Assembly: GCA_030593645.1 (NCBI GenBank)
Contig: JAUVGT010000028.1
Span: 1 to 19,372 of the forward strand
Reading direction: 5' to 3'
Origin: Deltaproteobacteria bacterium
Lineage (GTDB): Bacteria > Desulfobacterota > Desulfobacteria > Desulfobacterales > JAUVGT01
DNA length: 19,372 nucleotides
Of this stretch, positions 15,151-19,372 are shown piece after piece. Both the position numbers and the translations under genes were made by a program. The notes beneath the pieces were generated by a model that did not search any database, was not told the DNA's origin, and saw nothing but the letters and a program-made list of their open reading frames with translations. The stretch's first letter is position 1. The number at the start of each line of letters is the position of its first letter.

Positions 15151-15167
15151 AATCGTGTCCAACGATT
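15151..15167. promoter_or_regulatory. LysR-type operator candidate 1 (ATC-N9-GAT)
   Basis: AATCGT-GTCCA-ACGATT is a perfect palindrome containing ATC-N9-GAT, the classical LysR-family (T-N11-A type) recognition core. It is located between the divergent redox-protein and lysR genes. Confidence 0.55.
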
Positions 15168-15168
15168 T

Positions 15169-15195
15169 ATTCCGATGCAAGCCATCAATCGGAAT
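15169..15195. promoter_or_regulatory. LysR-type operator candidate 2
   Basis: ATTCCGAT-N11-ATCGGAAT is a perfect 8-base inverted repeat, two bases downstream of candidate 1 and ending three bases before the ribosome site of the regulator gene. The placement fits autoregulation plus control of the divergent gene. Confidence 0.6.
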
Positions 15196-15210
15196 GATAG
15201 GAGTTTTCAA

Positions 15211-16101
15211 ATGGAATTTCGACAACTTAGAACCTTTCGCGCGGCAGCTGAAAATTTAAGTTTTACAAAAACCGCAAAGCGGTTATTTATGGCACAATCT
15301 TCAGTATCCGCGCAAATCCGGTCGCTCGAAGATGAATTTGAAGTCAAGCTGTTTGATCGTATTGGACGTCGGGTTTTGCTCACGGATGCGGGTCAGAAAC
15401 TCTTTGATTACGCCCGTCGAATGGAAGACATGACCAAAGAAATTCGTTCAGAGGTGACCGGTGCCCAATACACTCGCGGCAGTCTAACGATTCGCATTCC
15501 GGAAACCCTGGCCACTGTTTACATGCCCGAAGTGGTGGATCGTTTCCACAGGGAGAACCCGGAGGTCAAATTGATATTTATCAACTGCTCCGACCTTCAG
15601 CTCCGTGAAGAATTGAATTCCGGCCGGATAGACCTGGCCTTTTTAATGACCGATTCAATCCGGTTCAGTGAGCTTAATGTTCATATGCTGAAGACAGAGA
15701 ATCTTATTCTCATTTCCGGTCCCGCTCACCCGCTTGCCGAACAAAAAAAAGTTACATTGAATGATCTGGAGGGTCGGACCGTCCTGCTTCCCAGAACCGA
15801 CTGAAGTTATCGACGGGAATTCGAGCGGTCGCTCGAAGAACAGAATGTCGCACCGAAAAAACTTTTGTTTTCAAGCATCAACAGTATGAGAAACTGTTTA
15901 AAGCTGGGCATTGGGGTTACGGTTTGTCCAGAGGTATCTGTTCAGGAGGAATTGGTAGAGAAACGCCTTGCAAAATTGAAGTGGAATGAAAATGATGTTG
16001 AGACGTCAGTACTTATGATTTGGCATGCTGAGAAATGGTGTTCCCCGTTGTTAAAGCACTTTATGACAATATCTAAAGAGATTATTAAAAGTCGTTTTTA
16101 A
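15211..16101 (+). CDS. LysR-type transcriptional regulator, candidate selenoprotein (Sec198) or nonsense-interrupted
   Basis: The start at 15211 follows a TAGGAG site and opens MEFRQLRTFRAAAENLSFTK, the standard LysR winged-helix (residues 1-60, with SSVSAQIRSLEDEFEVKLFDR). The ligand-binding domain follows from about residue 90. At codon 198 (15802-15804) the frame has TGA, just after LLPRTD. The same frame continues without any other stop: SYRREFERSLEEQNVAPKKL, then LGIGVTVCPEVSVQEEL and the usual C-terminus, ending at 16101. The total of 296 residues is the normal family length. Many LysR proteins have Cys at this spot (D/G-C-S-Y-R), and a SECIS-like hairpin lies 22 bases after the TGA. 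TGA is an ordinary stop elsewhere in this window, so either programmed selenocysteine insertion or a recent nonsense mutation is implied; the first is favoured. A redox-sensing role is inference. Confidence 0.75.
15802..15837 (+). promoter_or_regulatory. In-frame TGA with bacterial SECIS-like hairpin
   Basis: TGA at 15802-15804 is followed by 22 bases and then the loop GGTC (15827-15830), closed by the perfect 7-bp stem TTCGAGC (15820-15826) with GCTCGAA (15831-15837). Bacterial SECIS elements lie within the coding region just after the UGA, with a G in the first loop positions; the E. coli fdhF element has the same GGUC at its apex. The distance is within the range accepted for bacterial SECIS. 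Not tested by folding software. Confidence 0.65.
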
Positions 16102-16131
16102 ACCTTCTCTCAGCCTTGAACGTGAACGTGG

Positions 16132-16165
16132 TTGAAGAGTTATAAACCACTTCAAGAGGTTTTTA
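16132..16165 (+). terminator. Possible terminator after the LysR gene
   Basis: TTGAAG (16132-16137) pairs with CTTCAA (16150-16155) across a 12-base loop, followed by GAGGTTTTTAT. The stem is short and AT-rich, so this is tentative. Confidence 0.3.
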
Positions 16166-16182
16166 TCATTATCTGTTACTAA

Positions 16183-16214
16183 CGGGGTCGGTATCGCTTT
16201 CGTCTTTATCGGTA
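16183..16214. repeat. GGGGTCGGTATCG array, copy 3
   Basis: CGGGGTCGGTATCGCTTTCG followed by TCTTTATCGGTAT matches the arrays at 10029-10055 and 10321-10348. It occupies the 332-base gap between lysR and the kinase gene, which otherwise holds a weak terminator and a promoter. Confidence 0.55.
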
Positions 16215-16369
16215 TTATACTCACATGATACGAATTAAAGTTATGACAGGATCTGCCGATAAAGATTGTAGATATATATATATCAGAATACGCATTCAAT
16301 TTCTTGAAGGTTGTTTTACTCGCTTAAATACAACCATGCTTCCCTTCAACGGGCTTAAAAGTTATTAAA

Positions 16370-16398
16370 TTGAACTTACACACATCATTTTTTATATT
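16370..16398 (+). promoter_or_regulatory. Candidate sigma70-type promoter of the hybrid kinase
   Basis: TTGAAC (16370-16375), a 17-base spacer, TATATT (16393-16398). It would start transcription near 16405, about 30 bases before the kinase ATG and upstream of an AAGGAAG site (16416-16422). Confidence 0.5.
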
Positions 16399-16433
16399 CA
16401 CAATCGGGTAATCATAAGGAAGATTTAAAAGTA

Positions 16434-19199
16434 ATGACAATAAGAACCAAACTGATCATAGGATTTCTATTACCCATCGTTTTACTTGCCGGGTTTTTCG
16501 GTTATGTTTTTAAGGAAATCCGGGAATTCTATCTGGATACCACAAAAACCGAATCCATCCGTCTTACAAAAGAAATCAGTAAAAGAATCAATTCAGACAT
16601 CATGCTGAAACTTGAAGAAATTCATAGAATTGCGGAGATTCCATTTATTATAGAAATCGTTTCAGAGGAAAACAAAAATTTTGACCAGATCGAAAACATT
16701 AAAGATGTTATTGCGAAAAGAGACAGTGAATGGACTTCTGTGCCTGACGAAAAAGTAACCGATTTTATGAAAGATTTGATCAACCGGGGATATTCACAAT
16801 ATCTCAGGAAGATTTATATGGATCAGCCGCTACATAATACAGGCTATACTGTTTTTGGAGAGATATTTATTACCAACAAATTTGGTGTGAATATTTTCCA
16901 GACTTCGAAAACAACTGATTACATGCAGGGAGATGAGGAGTGGTGGAAATCTGCAAAAAAGGATGGTCTTTTTATCGGGGGAATTGAGTATGATGAGAGT
17001 GTTAAAAATTACAGTATTTCTGTGGCCATGAGAATTACTGATGAAAATGATGAATTCGTTGGTGTTGTAAAAGCCGTTATCCGGATCATTGAACTGATCA
17101 GGCAAATCGATATTTTTACACAAAAATTTGGGTCCCATAAGATTATGCTGGTGACAGGGGATGGAAGACTCGTTTACTCTTCATCACCCTATCAGATTTT
17201 AGAGGATGTTTCAGAAAAGGATTTCTACAAATTTACACAACGGGCTAAACCCTACTATAGTTCAAAAGATGACAAATTATATACCACCGCTCCGGTGCTA
17301 GAAGAAATTCAGTCCAATGAGAAATTGAGCTGGAGATTGATCGCTCAGCATAATTCAAATGTTGTTTTAAAACCGGTCGATAATTTACAGAGATCGTTTT
17401 TTATTTTTTCTTTGGTTTTGATTATTATTGGAATTTTGATTGCGCTTTTTATTTCTTTTACCATTTCAAAACCGATTATTAAACTTAAGGAAACAGTATA
17501 TAAATTTGGAAAAGGTGAATTGGGTACACGTGTGAATCATGCTGATTTTAAATCTGAAATCGGTCAGCTTGCCCTGTCATTTAATGAGATGGCGGATAGT
17601 CTTCAAAAAGCAATTGCTGATCTGGATGAAGAGATTAACATTCGTAAGCAGGCGGAGGAAGCGTTTAAGGAAAGTGAGGAGAGATATCGAGTGCTTTTTG
17701 ATCAATCAAGAGACGGGATAAATATATTTACTAGTGATAAACGAATTTTGGACGTGAATAAAAAAATTGTTGAGCTCACCGGATATTCAAAAGAGGAGCT
17801 GCTTACCATGGGGCTGCAAGATATATATTCTCCTGCAAAGTCTGAAACAAAAAAGAGAATCGCTGAAATGTCAAAGGGCGTAGATTCTAAACTTTTTGAA
17901 GTTGACTTGATTACGAAAAGCGGTGCCAGGATTCCTGTTGAAATCGGAGCCACCGGGTTAAAAAATTTCTATGGAAATAAGATTGTTTTCCAGGGAAATA
18001 TCAGGGATATTTCCGAGCGTAGACGAATTGAGAAAGAAAAGGAAAAACTAGAAACACAACTCCGTCAGTCTCATAAATTAGAGGCTATCGGGACTCTCAC
18101 CGGGGGTATTGCACATGACTTTAATAATATCCTCGGTATCATTATCGGGAATATTGAGTTGACGATAGATGAAGTTCCGGATTGGAATCCGGGCCGGCTT
18201 AATCTGGAAGAGGCAAAACTTGCTTGCCTGCGAGCAAAGGATGTGGTTCGTCAGCTATTAAACTTCAGCAGGAAATCAGAACATAAAAGGAAACCGGTCA
18301 AAATACATTCAATTATCACAGAATCAATTGCACTGCTTCGAGCTTCGATACCCACAACGATTCGTATTCAATCAAATTTTGAAGATAATTTGGGAATTAT
18401 AAATGCTGACCCGACCCAGGTTCATCAGGTGCTGATTAATTTGTGTACCAATGGTGCCCATGCCATGGAAGAAAAAGGAGGAATCCTCGAAATCGGTTTG
18501 AGCCAAATTGAGCTTGATGAAGAAACACAAATCGAGTTTCAATCTTTAGAATCCGGGAAATATATTCAATTGACAGTAAACGACAATGGTTCCGGAATTG
18601 ATAGCGAAATATTGGAACGGGTATTTGATCCCTATTTTACCACAAAAGATATCGGGAAAGGGAGCGGGATGGGGTTGGCTGTTGTCCATGGAATCATGAA
18701 AAACCATGATGGTGCTGTTTCCTTAAAAAGCGAACCTGGCAAAGGCACCACCGTGAAGGTGCTGTTTCCGGTAGTTGACGATTCCCCCCAGCCTGAAAAA
18801 ATACCAACAGGTGAAATACCCGGTGGGAATGAACGTATACTATTTATTGATGATGAAGAGGGTTTGATTAAAATAGGAAAACAAATGCTTGAAAAGCTTG
18901 GTTATCATGTGGAAATCCAAACCGATCCCACAAAGGCCCTGGAACTGATTCACTCAAATCCAAATCTGTTTGATCTGGTTATTACAGACATGACCATGCC
19001 CCAGATGACCGGATATGAACTGGCAAAGGAAATTTTGACAACCAGTCCCAAAATGCCGATTATCCTTTGCACCGGTTTCAGTAAAAAAGTTAATGGGAAA
19101 AGTGCATCTGAAATGGGTATACGCATGTGTATTGAAAAACCACTGAATAAACAGAAACTGGCCATAGCAGTTCGTGAGGTTTTGGACGGAAATGATTAG
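16434..19199 (+). CDS. Hybrid sensor histidine kinase (dCache-HAMP-PAS-HisKA-HATPase-REC)
   Basis: A membrane sensor kinase of 921 residues. Order: TM1 (about 7-25); a periplasmic double Cache-like sensor (about 30-318, with the EWWKSAKKDGLFIGG and SISVAMRI strands typical of dCache); TM2 (about 321-343); HAMP (345-398); a PAS domain (about 410-530, ERYRVLFDQSRDGINIF to GNIRDISERR); HisKA with phosphoacceptor H561 in GGIAHDFNNIL; HATPase with N-box INLCTNGAHAM, G1 DNGSGID and G2 GMGLAVVHGIM; and a C-terminal receiver with acidic FIDDEE, phosphoacceptor D852 (VITDMTMP) and K902 (IEKPL). Cache domains usually bind small ligands such as carboxylates or amino acids; the ligand here is unknown. 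No separate output regulator is adjacent, so it must pass phosphate to a partner elsewhere. A family A repeat begins two bases after the stop. Confidence 0.95.
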   Translation: MTIRTKLIIGFLLPIVLLAGFFGYVFKEIREFYLDTTKTESIRLTKEISKRINSDIMLKLEEIHRIAEIPFIIEIVSEENKNFDQIENIKDVIAKRDSEWTSVPDEKVTDFMKDLINRGYSQYLRKIYMDQPLHNTGYTVFGEIFITNKFGVNIFQTSKTTDYMQGDEEWWKSAKKDGLFIGGIEYDESVKNYSISVAMRITDENDEFVGVVKAVIRIIELIRQIDIFTQKFGSHKIMLVTGDGRLVYSSSPYQILEDVSEKDFYKFTQRAKPYYSSKDDKLYTTAPVLEEIQSNEKLSWRLIAQHNSNVVLKPVDNLQRSFFIFSLVLIIIGILIALFISFTISKPIIKLKETVYKFGKGELGTRVNHADFKSEIGQLALSFNEMADSLQKAIADLDEEINIRKQAEEAFKESEERYRVLFDQSRDGINIFTSDKRILDVNKKIVELTGYSKEELLTMGLQDIYSPAKSETKKRIAEMSKGVDSKLFEVDLITKSGARIPVEIGATGLKNFYGNKIVFQGNIRDISERRRIEKEKEKLETQLRQSHKLEAIGTLTGGIAHDFNNILGIIIGNIELTIDEVPDWNPGRLNLEEAKLACLRAKDVVRQLLNFSRKSEHKRKPVKIHSIITESIALLRASIPTTIRIQSNFEDNLGIINADPTQVHQVLINLCTNGAHAMEEKGGILEIGLSQIELDEETQIEFQSLESGKYIQLTVNDNGSGIDSEILERVFDPYFTTKDIGKGSGMGLAVVHGIMKNHDGAVSLKSEPGKGTTVKVLFPVVDDSPQPEKIPTGEIPGGNERILFIDDEEGLIKIGKQMLEKLGYHVEIQTDPTKALELIHSNPNLFDLVITDMTMPQMTGYELAKEILTTSPKMPIILCTGFSKKVNGKSASEMGIRMCIEKPLNKQKLAIAVREVLDGND

Positions 19200-19200
19200 A

Positions 19201-19372
19201 ATTGACGGTTTCGTAATCCGCCGTAGGCGGACCAACTTCTGCGTTGTGCTGCATTTTGCAATCATTCAACTCCCCTGTTAAATAAAAAGACAGATTTAAC
19301 AGGGCGGGTCCGATAAGTACGCTTCATCATTACAAAAATTGCACGCCTTGAATTTGAACTCTTTACGAAACC
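19201..19372. repeat. Family A MITE-like repeat, variant copy with extra hairpins (right end outside window)
   Basis: Same framework as the other copies (GACGGTTTCGTAA at the left, CCAACTTCTGCGTTGTGCTG, TAAGTACGCTTCAT, GCACGCCTTGAATTTGAAC, TTTACGAAACC at the right). There are two differences. A CCGCC-GTA-GGCGG stem replaces the usual AAAAGT near 19216-19230. About 40 extra bases sit at the apex (19271-19313), including a perfect 11-bp stem CCCTGTTAAAT (19273-19283) with ATTTAACAGGG (19294-19304). The last right-arm bases lie beyond the window. Confidence 0.75.

Noticed and set aside
15175..15804. A truncated LysR gene starting upstream at 15175
   Set aside because: The first in-frame ATG-like start at 15211 has the ribosome site and the canonical LysR N-terminus; the earlier start would overlap the operator palindrome. 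The end at 15804 is the candidate Sec codon rather than a natural end.
15865..16101. A separate small gene downstream of the LysR gene
   Set aside because: It is in the same frame as the LysR gene, has no ribosome site of its own, and matches the LysR C-terminal domain.

Overview
The window looks like a chromosomal segment of a Gram-negative anaerobe, most likely a Desulfobacterota (Desulfobacterales-type) sulfate reducer. The pointers are the dense hairpin-forming intergenic repeats, a redox-type C_GCAxxG_C_C family protein, a dCache/PAS hybrid histidine kinase, secreted small proteins and a candidate selenoprotein. This taxonomic guess is an inference from style of content; no rRNA or other marker gene is present.

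Layout. 1-262: tail of a MITE-like repeat (family A) and a short leader. 263-1338: hisF-hisE, overlapping by 4 bases, with no other his genes in the window. 1339-1551: a chimeric repeat. 1552-2715: a trans-sulfuration-family PLP enzyme. 2736-3902 (minus): a TPR protein. 4195-4851: an exported protein with a BamE-like C-terminus. 4909-9863 (minus): an SOS mutagenesis cassette, lexA-imuB-dnaE2, without imuA. 9864-10569: a 700-base gene-free stretch full of repeats, including a hairpin of about 166 bases. 10570-11460: a DMT/EamA transporter. 11461-12167: a gene graveyard with a glutamine amidotransferase remnant and a response-regulator remnant cut by a full-length family A element with 26-base inverted ends. 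12168-13424 (minus): an M20 family amidohydrolase. 13692-14462: an exported two-repeat protein of unknown function. 14633-15097 (minus) and 15211-16101: a cysteine-rich C_GCAxxG_C_C protein divergent from a LysR-type regulator. 16434-19199: a hybrid sensor kinase, followed by another family A element running off the end.

The most interesting item is the LysR-type regulator. Its reading frame is interrupted by a single in-frame TGA (15802-15804) at a place where this LysR subfamily usually has Cys. The frame then stays open to a normal C-terminus, giving a normal-length protein of 296 residues. The TGA is followed after 22 bases by a perfect 7-bp stem with a GGTC tetraloop, the arrangement and loop of the bacterial SECIS of E. 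coli fdhF. I therefore propose a selenocysteine-containing LysR regulator (Sec198), with a simple nonsense mutation as the alternative. Its divergent neighbour is a multi-cysteine redox-type protein, and two palindromes that look like LysR operators lie between them, so the pair may form a redox- or selenium-linked regulatory unit.

A second theme is repeat architecture. At least four repeat types are present: family A MITE-like hairpins, family B long hairpins, GGGGTCGGTATCG arrays, and CTAAAGTGMC units. Some are nested or fused. One type has become the coding sequence for the C-termini of two different genes.
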